Positions 26,489-36,202 are shown, counted from the stretch's first letter. The stretch: DNA of 64,000 nucleotides from Lachnospiraceae bacterium (GCA_910576125.1 CAJTHM010000013.1:62001-126000); one strand, 5' to 3'. The notes: generated by a model not told the origin, from the letters alone. Translations and numbers: made by a program.

Positions 26489-26524
26489 CTTTTATCTCCC
26501 GCCTAATTTTCTCTTCATTTTCTC

Positions 26525-28261
26525 CTAAATAGCCTTGTGAAGCTTTAACGCTTGTTCCGCCAAATCTTCCATATCCAGATAACAATTCATCCGTAGCTGC
26601 TCATCCGAAAACAGGCCGTCCACCTGTGACTCCAGCTCGATCGCCAACCTCATGAATAGCATTGAATCAATATCATTTTCCACCAAACTTCGCTTTTCCC
26701 ATCCATCCGCCAATACGACTTCGCTCTCCAATTCGATATAATTCTTGATTATCTTCAAAAGATTTTCCACTCGATGTTCTGCCCTGGGCTGTGAAACAGG
26801 CACCCCCGCTGAATGTTCCTTTGCAAATATTTCCTTTAACGCTTTTCTATCGACTTTTCCAGATAAATTGTGGGGCATCTTCTCAACATATCGATAAGTC
26901 GCTGGCCACATATATGGGGGAAAGCGTTGCGATAGCTCCTCTCTAATCTTTTCTTCCATAGATTCTCTTCCGCTATATACCAGGACAAGGGATTCCACTG
27001 CTCCCTTTTCACTCTTCAGGAGAGCAGTTTCCCCGATGCCCGGCATTCCCGAAAGGTAATTCTCTACCTCCTCCGGATAGACTCTGTTACCGCTCACCTT
27101 AATCATATTGTCTAACCGACCGAGAAAGACATAGTTTCCGTCCTCATTTTCCCGGACTAAATCTCCTGTCCGGAAATAACGCTCATTGTCTTTGGTCACG
27201 AACTTTTCTGCCGTCAATAGCTCCTCTTCCAGATAACCTTCGATTACTCCGATACCGGCTATCCATAATTCTCCCGCCGCATTTCCCTCTTCTGTATCTA
27301 TGGTTACTTTGAAATTATGTACCGGCTTCCCAATCGGCACAAAGTCGTTTTCGAAATCTTCCGGGATTCTGTAGTGGAAAGTATCATCCGAGCATTCGCT
27401 CTGCCCATATGCATTGACTAATGGAATGTGATACATGCTATAATACTCCCGTACCAAACCGGACGTGATCATCTGACCGGTCGTAACGAGAATACGAAGC
27501 TCGGTCAATTCTATTTTTTGCCTTTTCCCCTTGGCGCTTTCGCAATACAGCTTCAGCAGTCCCGGGACCACTGCCATGACCGTCACCCGCTGCTCCTTTG
27601 CAGCCTGAAACAGCAGCCATGGATTGGTGCATTCCTGATCCGTTGCAATACACAATGTCCCCCCTAACAAAAGAGGCGCGAACATTTGCCACAAAGATGC
27701 TACAAAGCCTATATTCATGCTTTGCATAATGACATCTTTCGGCGTCAGCTTTAACACATCTATCTTTCCGCAAATGCTATTATAAATTCCATCATGCTTT
27801 AACATACATCCTTTCGGATTCCCCGTGGAACTTGACGTAAAAATACAGATAAAATCATCATTATCCAGAATGGTGCCTTCTGTCGCTGCATCAGCCTTTG
27901 AGACATCCAGCATGCGGCACACCGCCGGAAGCTCCGTCTTCCCATCACACAAGACAGCATCTACACCATAAAAGACATAAATATCCAGCAACCGTTTCCC
28001 GGGTGTTTTTTTGCTCAACGGAACCGCGACCAGCCCTGAAGCCGCAGCGGCCATCAACGTACAGACAGCCTCCACAGAATTTTCCATATACACGATGACA
28101 TATCGGTTTTTACTAATATGATTATTTCTCAAAAATGCGCTAATCTGCCGGATTCGCTCATCTACCTCTCGATAAGAAAAACTTTGTCCGCGATATCGAA
28201 TTGCTTCTTTCTCACCATAATCCAGCGCTTTTTCTAAAAAAAGACGATACAGATTTATCAT
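26525..28261 (-). CDS. Adenylation-carrier didomain protein (NRPS-like ligase with fused ACP/PCP)
   Basis: 578 residues from ATG at 28261 (GGGTGG upstream). The ANL adenylation domain occupies about residues 1-485: TSSSTGNPKG (142-151), AYGQSEC (284-290), TGD (365-367), GRLDNMIK (381-388) and the catalytic Lys473 in the NLSGKVDRKAL segment. A carrier domain follows (about 495-578) with the phosphopantetheine serine at Ser533 in the segment ENDIDSMLF. It should activate a carboxylic or amino acid as an AMP ester and load it on its own carrier arm. With panD next to it, beta-alanine is the leading candidate substrate. Codon 1 lies 14 bases after the stop of the preceding BtrH-like gene. Confidence 0.85.
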   Translation of the reverse strand: MINLYRLFLEKALDYGEKEAIRYRGQSFSYREVDERIRQISAFLRNNHISKNRYVIVYMENSVEAVCTLMAAAASGLVAVPLSKKTPGKRLLDIYVFYGVDAVLCDGKTELPAVCRMLDVSKADAATEGTILDNDDFICIFTSSSTGNPKGCMLKHDGIYNSICGKIDVLKLTPKDVIMQSMNIGFVASLWQMFAPLLLGGTLCIATDQECTNPWLLFQAAKEQRVTVMAVVPGLLKLYCESAKGKRQKIELTELRILVTTGQMITSGLVREYYSMYHIPLVNAYGQSECSDDTFHYRIPEDFENDFVPIGKPVHNFKVTIDTEEGNAAGELWIAGIGVIEGYLEEELLTAEKFVTKDNERYFRTGDLVRENEDGNYVFLGRLDNMIKVSGNRVYPEEVENYLSGMPGIGETALLKSEKGAVESLVLVYSGRESMEEKIREELSQRFPPYMWPATYRYVEKMPHNLSGKVDRKALKEIFAKEHSAGVPVSQPRAEHRVENLLKIIKNYIELESEVVLADGWEKRSLVENDIDSMLFMRLAIELESQVDGLFSDEQLRMNCYLDMEDLAEQALKLHKAI

Positions 28262-28275
28262 ATGCCCACCCTTAA

Positions 28276-29286
28276 TTAAGATACAATTATATCCGCCGCC
28301 AAATCCGACAATGCTTCGCTTTCCGCCTTGCACACACGGTCAATATGTGGATGTATTCTTTTTAGGTCATCTGCTCTTTGCGTGATTGAATAGCGCAGCA
28401 GCAGATTTCTTGTCATGAGCATTTCTTCGGCCAAATCCTGGAAAATCCGAAGATAATGATCCCCATATTTCAATATGCCTCTTTCCTCCATATACTGAAT
28501 CCGTGAGCACATGATTTTTTTATGTTCATACATCAAATGCGACACCTGGCGCCACCGCATCGGCAGCGGCTCCCCTGTGCCGGAATCCGATGCCATTCGC
28601 AAAAGGAGTTTATAGCAGTCGAGCCCGTATAGATATTGGTCAACCTCTTTTACCGAGTATGGCTTGAAACGATTATATCCATATATCATCGGCGTCCTTT
28701 CCAGATACCTTTCAATGGAATCCCTGACCTTATCCGGCGCAAATACCGCCTCTGCATCCTGCTTTTCCTTCAACAGATATATATCGTCAAAAAAGATGCC
28801 CGTGCCTCCAAATATCTGTTCATCATAAAGCAAAGCCTTTTCAACCTCTTGATAGCTGACCCATGCAGACGAATACCTCTTGTCATCAAAAAAGTCAGCA
28901 ATTAAATATTCCTGCCTGTCATCGTCAAACCCATAGATTAGCGCATCGTGGGATTTGCCATGGCTTGCATGGTACACGCCGATACAGTTGATATTCACTT
29001 CCGCATAGACATAATACTCATGCGCAATCGCATCGCGCACAAAATCCGCCATGCTATGCCATCCAATGAGCACCATGTCCCGCCCGATATGCTGCGTATG
29101 CAGGATGGGGCACTCTGTAAACCAAAAGTCCTGATAATCCAGAAAATCCGGACATTCGCCATATATTTGAATAAAACAGTTCATCCACCATGGCACTATA
29201 GTATTATTCCCAATAATAGAAAGCACATGAGCCGTATGGGAATAGGTCGCAGATAAGGGCTCATGTACAGGCAATATTTTTCTCAT
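28276..29286 (-). CDS. BtrH-like protein, paralogue 1
   Basis: A 336-residue protein of the butirosin BtrH N-terminal/cysteine-protease-like type. Recognisable elements shared with its neighbour are NC-F-IQI at Asn36-Cys37, His113 in HDALIYGFDDD and the acidic pair after it. In BtrH this family transfers an acyl group from a carrier protein to an acceptor. An upstream GHQC-like element in the paralogue is SHTAH here, so one cysteine is missing. The start overlaps the stop of the paralogue by four bases (ATGA), implying coupled translation. Assignment rests on motif resemblance and on the adjacent carrier-protein gene. Confidence 0.6.
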   Translation of the reverse strand: MRKILPVHEPLSATYSHTAHVLSIIGNNTIVPWWMNCFIQIYGECPDFLDYQDFWFTECPILHTQHIGRDMVLIGWHSMADFVRDAIAHEYYVYAEVNINCIGVYHASHGKSHDALIYGFDDDRQEYLIADFFDDKRYSSAWVSYQEVEKALLYDEQIFGGTGIFFDDIYLLKEKQDAEAVFAPDKVRDSIERYLERTPMIYGYNRFKPYSVKEVDQYLYGLDCYKLLLRMASDSGTGEPLPMRWRQVSHLMYEHKKIMCSRIQYMEERGILKYGDHYLRIFQDLAEEMLMTRNLLLRYSITQRADDLKRIHPHIDRVCKAESEALSDLAADIIVS

Positions 29287-30404
29287 CCCATGTAATACCT
29301 ATCATATTCCCATTCATGTGCGTCCAAATAGTCTTTTAGCTCCTGGCTTACCTTAGATAAAATCTGTATTTCTTCCTTTTTTATTTTATCAAGTTGAATA
29401 CAGAATTTCTCTGCCGGAAAGTCCTTACACTGTTTTACAATTTCTTTCAACAACATATTCCTCAACACCAGACATTCCCTCTCGACATGGCTCCTATATC
29501 GATTTTCATAGTCAGTTGTCACATACCCGTTGTGGAACAAATAGCTTAGCCTCTTTGTCATCAGCACTTTATGGTCGAGTAAACTGCATATAGAACGTTT
29601 ATCGCACACTCTACATTTGTTTTTTTCGATGTCGCGATAGTACTTTTTTAGTTCCTCATAGCAATCCACCCCATAAGAATAATCCGGCAAAATCTTAGGA
29701 GGGTTTAAATACTGCTCCAAATCATGATGGAGCTTGCCGATTTGCATCACATGATTTGTTCCGCAATCATGCATGTCTTTGCTCGTCACCACTGAAAAAA
29801 AATATATCCCATCCGGTCTTGAGCAATGGTCCCCTATTCCATATTCGGTTTCCGGGACATCTGCGGCTAATATAAAATCGCGATAGCTAATTTCCTCAAA
29901 AGCAAATTTGCCTATCGAATTATTATCAGCGGCATAAATTTTTTCTTCCGCATCATCATATCCCCAAATCAAGGAATTATGATAGAAAGGCAATTCCCCT
30001 CCCCGATATATGGCGTGATCAAGGACCATATACAAATACTGTTCGTTATCAATCCTCTCCTTCACAAACTCAAGCAAAGAGCTCCACTTTTTTCGTGCTA
30101 TTCCAAATGGAATACTCATAAATTTGAGCCAGGGATTCGCTTTCATTTCATACAGGTTAAAATCTCCATAATATTGATAGAAAAAATCCAGGGTTCCCAA
30201 CCGCTCTGCTACTGTATATAAATTTCTTAATGTGAAAATCTGAATATAATTACAGTTCAACCACGCTTCTGTCTCTGGATATGCTGATAATATACTATAT
30301 ACTGCACATTGATGTCCGAAGCCAAATATTGGAGGTTCGCATATTTTAAGTTTCTTGCAACTCATATCAAAACTTGTATGATGTTTATAGAAGCAAAACA
30401 CCAT
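29283..30404 (-). CDS. BtrH-like protein, paralogue 2
   Basis: A 373-residue protein related to the gene that follows. GHQCAVYSIL at residues 30-39 (Cys33), Asn50-Cys51 in WLNCNYIQI, and His142 in HNSLIWGYDD are the candidate catalytic elements of a papain-like fold. A Cys-rich insert (CRVCDKRSIC, about residues 268-277) is absent from paralogue 1. It may transfer an acyl group from a carrier, hydrolyse a peptide, or condense substrates; the acceptor is unknown. GAAAGGG precedes the ATG at 30404. An IS110-family element lies just upstream and separates it from the exporter genes. Confidence 0.6.
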   Translation of the reverse strand: MVFCFYKHHTSFDMSCKKLKICEPPIFGFGHQCAVYSILSAYPETEAWLNCNYIQIFTLRNLYTVAERLGTLDFFYQYYGDFNLYEMKANPWLKFMSIPFGIARKKWSSLLEFVKERIDNEQYLYMVLDHAIYRGGELPFYHNSLIWGYDDAEEKIYAADNNSIGKFAFEEISYRDFILAADVPETEYGIGDHCSRPDGIYFFSVVTSKDMHDCGTNHVMQIGKLHHDLEQYLNPPKILPDYSYGVDCYEELKKYYRDIEKNKCRVCDKRSICSLLDHKVLMTKRLSYLFHNGYVTTDYENRYRSHVERECLVLRNMLLKEIVKQCKDFPAEKFCIQLDKIKKEEIQILSKVSQELKDYLDAHEWEYDRYYMG

Positions 30405-30664
30405 ATTCCCTTTCTTTTAATTTTGTATCGTGGTTCAATACAACTCAGATACTGTGGACTTTTAATTATTTATCTGTAGCTTGACTACTCGACAGGAGTG
30501 TATTGCCGCTACCTTTATCTGAATTGTTTATCTGCTGGACGAGCCGGAGTGTCTGTTCCTGAGTTCTTATTTCAATCAAGTCTACGATGATAATCGATGG
30601 TGGACATTAGTGTCAACTTGGTTGACACTGGTATCAGACTTTTATGAAAGGGAGGTACAACCTC

Positions 30665-31837
30665 ATGATCTACGTAGGCATTGACATTGCCAAACTCAAT
30701 CGCTTTGCATCAGCCATATCTTCTGATGGAAAGGAACTCATGAAGCCGTTCAAATTCACGAATGACGGTGATGGCTTCCAAATGCTGCATTCCCGCCTTG
30801 AAGAGCTTTCCCGCTCCGGCGACAGCATCATCATCGGTCTTGAATCAACGGCACACTACGGCGACAACCTTGTCCGATACCTTGTCGCCTGTGACTACAG
30901 CGTGTGTGTGTTGAACCCCATCAAGACTTCGGTCATGCGCAAGGACAACATCCGCAAGACCAAGACTGACAAAGTCGACACGTTCCTCATTGCCAGGACA
31001 CTCATGGTGCAGGATTCCTACAGGTTTATCTCTTTCGATGACCTTGACCTGATGGACCTCAAGCAACTCGGCCGTTTCCGTCAGAAGACCATCAAGCAGC
31101 GGACACGCTTAAAAATCCAGCTGACTTCCTATGTTGACCAGGTCTTCCCCGAACTGCAGTATTTCTTCAAGTCCGGCCTGCACCAGAAAGCTGTCTATGC
31201 ACTTTTGAAAGAGGCTCCTGCGCCCCAGGACATCGCTTCCATGCATATGACCCATCTGAGCCATCTCCCCGTGGCTGCCTCACACGGCCACTTCAAGAAA
31301 GAGCAGGCAAAAGAATTAAGGGTTCTCGCACGGAAGTCTGTCGGCGCCAGTGACAGCGCACTATCTATTCAGATAACCCACTCTATTGCACAGATCGAGT
31401 TACTGGATAGCCAGTTGGACAGTGTGGAGGCCCAGATGGCAGAGATTATGAAGTTCCATGATTCCGTCATCATGACCATTCCGGGTATCGGCTACATCAA
31501 CGGCGGAATGATACTTGGAGAGATTGGTGACATACACCGCTTCTCCAGCCCCAATAAGCTGCTTGCTTTCGCCGGTCTGGACCCTTCTGTCTATCAGTCT
31601 GGCAATTACAGTGCCAGGCGCACCAGGATGTCCAAACGCGGCTCCAGAGTGCTCAGGTACGCACTTATGAACGCAGCACACAATGTCGTGAAGAACAACG
31701 CCACCTTCAAAGAGTACTATGACAAAAAGATGGCGGAGGGCCGAACACACTACAATGCCCTCGGGCACTGCGCCGGCAAGCTCGTCAGAGTCATCTGGAA
31801 GATGCTCACTGACGAGGTGGAATTCAACCTCGATTAA
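30665..31837 (+). CDS. IS110-family transposase (DEDD recombinase)
   Basis: 390 residues from ATG at 30665, chosen because AGGGAGG lies 10 bases upstream; the frame opens earlier at 30644 within that site. The RuvC-like domain has Asp in GIDIAK, Glu in GLESTAHY, and the Asp pair in [12 protein letters not shown]. The C-terminal Transposase_20 domain has [18 protein letters not shown] and FAGLDPS, with the catalytic serine region [16 protein letters not shown]. It appears full length and intact. In this family the enzyme is guided by a bridge RNA from the element's left end. Confidence 0.95.
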   Translation: MIYVGIDIAKLNRFASAISSDGKELMKPFKFTNDGDGFQMLHSRLEELSRSGDSIIIGLESTAHYGDNLVRYLVACDYSVCVLNPIKTSVMRKDNIRKTKTDKVDTFLIARTLMVQDSYRFISFDDLDLMDLKQLGRFRQKTIKQRTRLKIQLTSYVDQVFPELQYFFKSGLHQKAVYALLKEAPAPQDIASMHMTHLSHLPVAASHGHFKKEQAKELRVLARKSVGASDSALSIQITHSIAQIELLDSQLDSVEAQMAEIMKFHDSVIMTIPGIGYINGGMILGEIGDIHRFSSPNKLLAFAGLDPSVYQSGNYSARRTRMSKRGSRVLRYALMNAAHNVVKNNATFKEYYDKKMAEGRTHYNALGHCAGKLVRVIWKMLTDEVEFNLD

Positions 31838-31941
31838 GAGGCCTTTAGCCAATATCGGTAGACTTTGAAAATGCACCCTTGGGGAGCTTTATTAAGGTTA
31901 CCCTTTTTACCACCGATACGAAAATGAAATTTTTTGCTAAT

Positions 31942-31959
31942 TTATGCTTGACTTTTCAT
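31942..31959 (-). other. Strong ribosome binding site leading into a five-codon frame at the IS end
   Basis: On the minus strand GCAAAGGAGACC is followed by ATGAAAAGTCAAGCATAA (five codons then a stop). The site lies at the presumed right junction of the IS110 element, 215 bases after the exporter gene. It looks like the translation start of a gene cut off by the insertion, or a chance start supplied by the element's end. Confidence 0.4.
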
Positions 31960-32173
31960 AGCTGGTCTCCTTTGCACCTTAATAGTCCGTTGTTTCTGCT
32001 ACTTATTTCCTCATACATTTTTTAAATGCATATGTTTGGCGGGATAATCTACTGATTCTACAATGTAGAATAAAAATATTTTTCATGCGACCTACCACAT
32101 CCCTGCTCAAAGCCCTATGGAGCGTTGCCTTTTTTAGGAAATACTTGAATTAAGCAGTGTTCCCTTAAATTTG

Positions 32174-33889
32174 TTAAAAACTTTCCTTTTGTAATCTATA
32201 TATTTCAGAGTACAGCCCCTTCATTTCCATAAGTTCAGCATGTGTTCCCTGCTCCATAATCCTGCCCTCATCCATAACGATGATTCTATCTGCGAATCTT
32301 ACAGAAGCCAGCCTGTGTGTAATGAAAAAGGTAGTTTTATCCCTGCTGATTTCTATGAATTCCTTATATATCTTTTCCTCTGTCAAAGGATCCACGGCCG
32401 CGGTCGGTTCATCTAAAAATACTATTTTATGCGGCCGGAACAAGGTTCTCCCATAGGAAATCCTCTGCTTTTCCCCGCCAGATAAATCTATTCCGCCAAA
32501 TTCCTTTCCTATGACAGTATCAATGCCATCGTTAAATTTGCTAAATTTATTTACCCCGAATATCTTTATCAATGTATTTCTTATTTCCTCTGAATTTTCC
32601 ATCTGCTCCATATTGCTGATGCCTATGTTCTCACCCAGAGTCAGATGATAGAGCATGACATCCTGTGGCATAATGGAAATATTCTCATATCCCTCTTCTG
32701 CAAGCCCATAATTACGGCCATACTCTATAGAACCGCCCGTCGGACTATATAAACCGCTGATCAGCTTTATCAGCGTGCTCTTGCCCGCCCCGTTTTTGCC
32801 CACTATGGCGATATTTTCATTAGGCCTTATATGCAATGTAATGTTCTTCAGCGCTTTTTTTGAACTGTTGGCATAGGAATAAGTCACTCCTTTCAAAAAG
32901 ATGCCATCCTCTTTTCCAATGTTCCTTTCCATATGTTCCTTGGAAGCGTCCTCAATATAGCGATATAAATCATTGGAAAGAAATGTATTCTGCATCAAAT
33001 CACATAATTGGGTAACGATAGCATTTATATTGTTGAAAATCGTCTCCATCGCCACGAACAGGACCACCATCTGTCCCAAATCATTATCGCCATAAATAAT
33101 GGTCCTATATATAATCGCAGCATAGCAAAAATACATGACACAGTTGGAAGATAAATCAATCAGCAGATTTTTCTGATTGACGCTGTTGCCTTTATTCACT
33201 ATTTTAGAATATAGGTCATACCACTTTTTCAGAAAAAACTCTGATGCCATGAATATCTTGGAATCCTTGCTGGTAATATAGCCGGAATACTTTTGCACCC
33301 TCATTCTGTCCTCTGTCTGCTCATCCCGAAGCTTTTGCGCTTCCTTCATGACTTTCAGGGAAGAGAGCACCTTCAACGGAACAATGAGGAGCAGCGCCAA
33401 GACCATCTTGGGATTGATCTGGGCCAGATAGGACAGCGTCATTATAAACGAAACAAAGAATATAAAGAGTGCAGAAATGAACTTCATCGTTATCTCTACT
33501 GCGCGTCCATATCCTTCTTTCGCTTTGTCCAGCTTTTTACAGTCGTCAGCATTATCAATAAAAGCCAAAGATTTTTTTGCAGTCGTGTTGATGATTGCAT
33601 TCTGCAGCGCAATTTCTGCTGTTATCCATAAATATGATCCCAATAGATTTACAAATGACGCAGAATTGCTGACGAACATCGAAACGCAAAAAAACAGGAT
33701 CAAAAGTAAGATTTTATAGTAGTCAAAAGATTCCTTTGATATTTCATCCACCAGTAAATTGATGGAAACTAATTTGATGAACGGAAACGTTGCAACTAAC
33801 AGAAGCAGAAAAATACATGATATCAAATGCAGTTTATTTTCTTTATAGATGATTGATATTGTCTTCAATATATAAGACATCTGTTTCAT
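32174..33889 (-). CDS. ABC exporter half-transporter, membrane plus ATPase domains
   Basis: 571 residues: a six-helix type I exporter domain (about 1-315) and a nucleotide-binding domain (about 340-571) with Walker A GKNGAGKST, signature LSGGEKQ, Walker B IVFLDEPTAAVDP and the switch His in FITHRLAS. No C39 peptidase domain is present. It follows the related exporter gene by 20 bases on the same strand, so the two may form a heterodimer. In this setting it probably exports the product of the cluster or a precursor peptide. Confidence 0.9.
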   Translation of the reverse strand: MKQMSYILKTISIIYKENKLHLISCIFLLLLVATFPFIKLVSINLLVDEISKESFDYYKILLLILFFCVSMFVSNSASFVNLLGSYLWITAEIALQNAIINTTAKKSLAFIDNADDCKKLDKAKEGYGRAVEITMKFISALFIFFVSFIMTLSYLAQINPKMVLALLLIVPLKVLSSLKVMKEAQKLRDEQTEDRMRVQKYSGYITSKDSKIFMASEFFLKKWYDLYSKIVNKGNSVNQKNLLIDLSSNCVMYFCYAAIIYRTIIYGDNDLGQMVVLFVAMETIFNNINAIVTQLCDLMQNTFLSNDLYRYIEDASKEHMERNIGKEDGIFLKGVTYSYANSSKKALKNITLHIRPNENIAIVGKNGAGKSTLIKLISGLYSPTGGSIEYGRNYGLAEEGYENISIMPQDVMLYHLTLGENIGISNMEQMENSEEIRNTLIKIFGVNKFSKFNDGIDTVIGKEFGGIDLSGGEKQRISYGRTLFRPHKIVFLDEPTAAVDPLTEEKIYKEFIEISRDKTTFFITHRLASVRFADRIIVMDEGRIMEQGTHAELMEMKGLYSEIYRLQKESF

Positions 33890-33909
33890 GCTTTACCCTA
33901 CCTCCCATG

Positions 33910-35676
33910 TTATGTCGTGGAAGCCGCTACACTGTCTTCATACATTGCCTGCTGAGCAGTGTACATTCTATGATACAGCCCCTGTTGTTCCATTAATTTT
34001 TCGTGACTGCCCGCTTCACATATTTCCCCATTGTCGAATACCAGAATCTGGTCTACGTTTTTGCTAAAGGCCAGTCGATGCGAAACTACAAGGCATGTCT
34101 GATCTTTCATGATTTTGTCAAAATATTCTGAAATCCATTTTTCAAACTTCGGATCCATCGAGGCCGTCGGTTCATCTAAAATCTTTATAAGCGCTTTCGA
34201 TATAAGAAGTCTGGACAGGCTGATCTTTTTCCACTCGCCTCCCGATAGATTGATGCCGCCCGAAAACATTGTGCCCAATACAGTATCATACTGATCAGGC
34301 AAAGAATCTATAAACTCATCAATATGGATTGATTTTGCCACCTCCGCAATTGCATGATAATCGTCAACCCTGTCTATATCCCCGATTCCTATATTCTCTG
34401 ATAAAACAGTTTCATATCTTTGAGGCTCCTGTGTCAATGCAGAAAATATGCCTCTTATCTCAGCTTCGCTAAAATCATTTAAGTTTTTTCCGTCGACTAA
34501 GATTTCTCCGCGCTCCGGCTTATATAAACCCATCAATAAATTAACAAATGTTGTTTTTCCCGCACCGTTCTCACCTACAATAGAATAATGCCTGTCCTTT
34601 TCAATCTTCATGCTGACATCCTTTATCACCCACTTTTCTGAGTTGGGATACCGGAACCAGACATTTTTCAATTCTATCACTTTAAAGTCAGTGATGACGG
34701 CTTTTTTGTCATAGCTTACTTCTTCCATCTCTAAAAAACTGTCTAATGTCCTAACCGACTTTTTTGCCTTGACGATTCCATTGATTTCCTGTGCAGCGCC
34801 TGTCATCAAATTATTCAGAAAAACCGGAAGAATCGAAATAATAGATACTGCAAAACCCACACTGATGCTGCCATTTCTTAATTCAGTGACCAGAATAAAC
34901 AGCAAAATCCCTATGTAGATACAAAAGGCTGCTCCACAGATTTGGATTCCTTTCGCCCCTTTCAGCTCCTCTTTTATAGATGTGCTCCGGATCTGCGAGT
35001 ACTCCTTTTTCCATATCTTCTGAAAATACGGAGAATAATGGAACAATATCCTTTCCTGAGCATATGCCTTATCCAACAGGATATCTCTGATATAGTCACT
35101 GTGCCTGCGCAGTTTTGCAGTCTTTGACCATGTGTCATAGTATATCCTTCCAGACCTTACGGAATAAAAGGCTACCGGGATGAAGAATGATATAATGATC
35201 AGGCTGTTCATTGCCCCCAGTTGCGCAATGATGGCAAACATAAAAATGCTTTCGATCATATGGCCCACCAGCTTGATACGGCCACTGACAAGATTCCAAA
35301 TCTGCACGGATATGTCATCCAACAGATTAATCTGGTCATTTATTTCCTGCCTTTCAAAATAATGATATGGGATGAATACTTTTTTACGGTTGACTATATA
35401 ATCTACGTACAGGGAAATCCTTTTTTGTATGTTGCTCCCTATAAAGATCAAGCCAAAGGGAATCAAATAAGAATATAAAAAAATACTACATACATTTTTT
35501 ATCAGGCTGATAGATATTTCCTGCCTGGAATTGTTTGCCAGAAAATTTATCAACTCAGTGCGTACATTGGTTGAGACAGAAAGCAGCACACCTGACAGTA
35601 CGCTTAAAGCTATATATATCGCTAACAGAATCATATTGTTTTTGTATATAGCATGCAACACTGATTTTCTTTTCAC
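33910..35676 (-). CDS. ABC exporter half-transporter, membrane plus ATPase domains
   Basis: 588 residues with a six-helix membrane domain (to about 320) and a nucleotide-binding domain with Walker A GENGAGKTT, signature LSGGEWKK, Walker B IKILDEPTASMDP and the switch His in VVSHRLAF. It lacks a peptidase domain. It is the first of two adjacent exporter genes. Its composition is strikingly AT-rich compared with the flanking chromosome, as for the rest of this cluster. Confidence 0.9.
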   Translation of the reverse strand: MKRKSVLHAIYKNNMILLAIYIALSVLSGVLLSVSTNVRTELINFLANNSRQEISISLIKNVCSIFLYSYLIPFGLIFIGSNIQKRISLYVDYIVNRKKVFIPYHYFERQEINDQINLLDDISVQIWNLVSGRIKLVGHMIESIFMFAIIAQLGAMNSLIIISFFIPVAFYSVRSGRIYYDTWSKTAKLRRHSDYIRDILLDKAYAQERILFHYSPYFQKIWKKEYSQIRSTSIKEELKGAKGIQICGAAFCIYIGILLFILVTELRNGSISVGFAVSIISILPVFLNNLMTGAAQEINGIVKAKKSVRTLDSFLEMEEVSYDKKAVITDFKVIELKNVWFRYPNSEKWVIKDVSMKIEKDRHYSIVGENGAGKTTFVNLLMGLYKPERGEILVDGKNLNDFSEAEIRGIFSALTQEPQRYETVLSENIGIGDIDRVDDYHAIAEVAKSIHIDEFIDSLPDQYDTVLGTMFSGGINLSGGEWKKISLSRLLISKALIKILDEPTASMDPKFEKWISEYFDKIMKDQTCLVVSHRLAFSKNVDQILVFDNGEICEAGSHEKLMEQQGLYHRMYTAQQAMYEDSVAASTT

Positions 35677-35717
35677 TTATATGCCTCCGCCATCTTATTT
35701 TTTGACTAATATAAATA

Positions 35718-35866
35718 TTAAATTTCTTGATATGCTGTTTTCTTTACCTGTTTTTCTATGTAGTCATTTACCATTATTTCAATATGTTCTTTATCACAAA
35801 CATTTTTCAACCCACAACTCTTGCCTTGACAAAGTGGTTCAAAAACACAGCCTATGCAGGCCATAA
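35718..35866 (-). pseudogene. SPASM-domain tail of a radical SAM peptide maturase
   Basis: About 45 codons ending in TAA at 35718 read CIGCVFEPLCQGKSC, then NVCDKEHIEIMVNDYIEK. The Cys spacing (C-x2-C-x5-C-x4-C-x5-C) and the C-terminal helix are those of a SPASM auxiliary iron-sulfur cluster domain, as at the end of RiPP maturases. No radical SAM core precedes it; instead the sequence runs, in a different frame, into a truncated kinase gene. Most of the maturase gene has been lost. Confidence 0.6.
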
Positions 35867-36202
35867 AATATAGGCGATGATATAACCAAAGAGATCCAAA
35901 CAATACAATGTCTCGAAATACAGCGTCAACGGCAGCCAGATTTCATCCAAATGTCCTTTCAGGCAGATGCTTCCCACCAGTCCCGCATACAAGATGCCCA
36001 GAATCATGTAGTAACGGGAATACATACCAACGGCGCTCCGCTGATAAATGGTCAAAACCACATAGATCGTGCATCCAAGCACAAGTATGACTTTAGAACA
36101 CCGGTTTCTTTCCCATAAATGAAATACCGATTTTAAAAAAAAGAATGCGCCCGCAATTTCCGCCACCGTCAAAATCGCCTGCAGCCACCAAAGGACATTC
36201 AT
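35852..36202 (-). pseudogene. Truncated GHKL/AgrC-type sensor kinase (N-terminal membrane part only)
   Basis: 116 residues with about four hydrophobic segments, starting in an ATGA overlap with the LytTR regulator gene, exactly where an AgrC-like kinase would begin. It stops after ILWPA at the point where the SPASM-like sequence begins; the remaining membrane helices and the whole GHKL ATPase domain are missing. A deletion joining this gene to the radical SAM gene explains both fragments. The short product may still be made, but it cannot phosphorylate. Confidence 0.65.

Larger units (their letters stand above)
30440..31965 (+). mobile_element. IS110-family insertion sequence (ends approximate)
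   Basis: One DEDD transposase gene with about 200 bases of non-coding DNA before it and about 125 after. IS110 elements lack terminal inverted repeats, so the ends cannot be fixed; the right end is likely in the TTGACTTTTCATAG region near 31950-31960. The left non-coding region is where this family encodes its bridge RNA; a 9-base perfect hairpin (30609-30629) is visible there. The element reads opposite to the surrounding genes and interrupts their cluster. Confidence 0.7.

Noticed and set aside
31938..31975. Possible RiPP precursor peptide at the IS110 edge
   Set aside because: Only five codons follow the ATG. It is not a leader peptide, so I report only the orphan start site.
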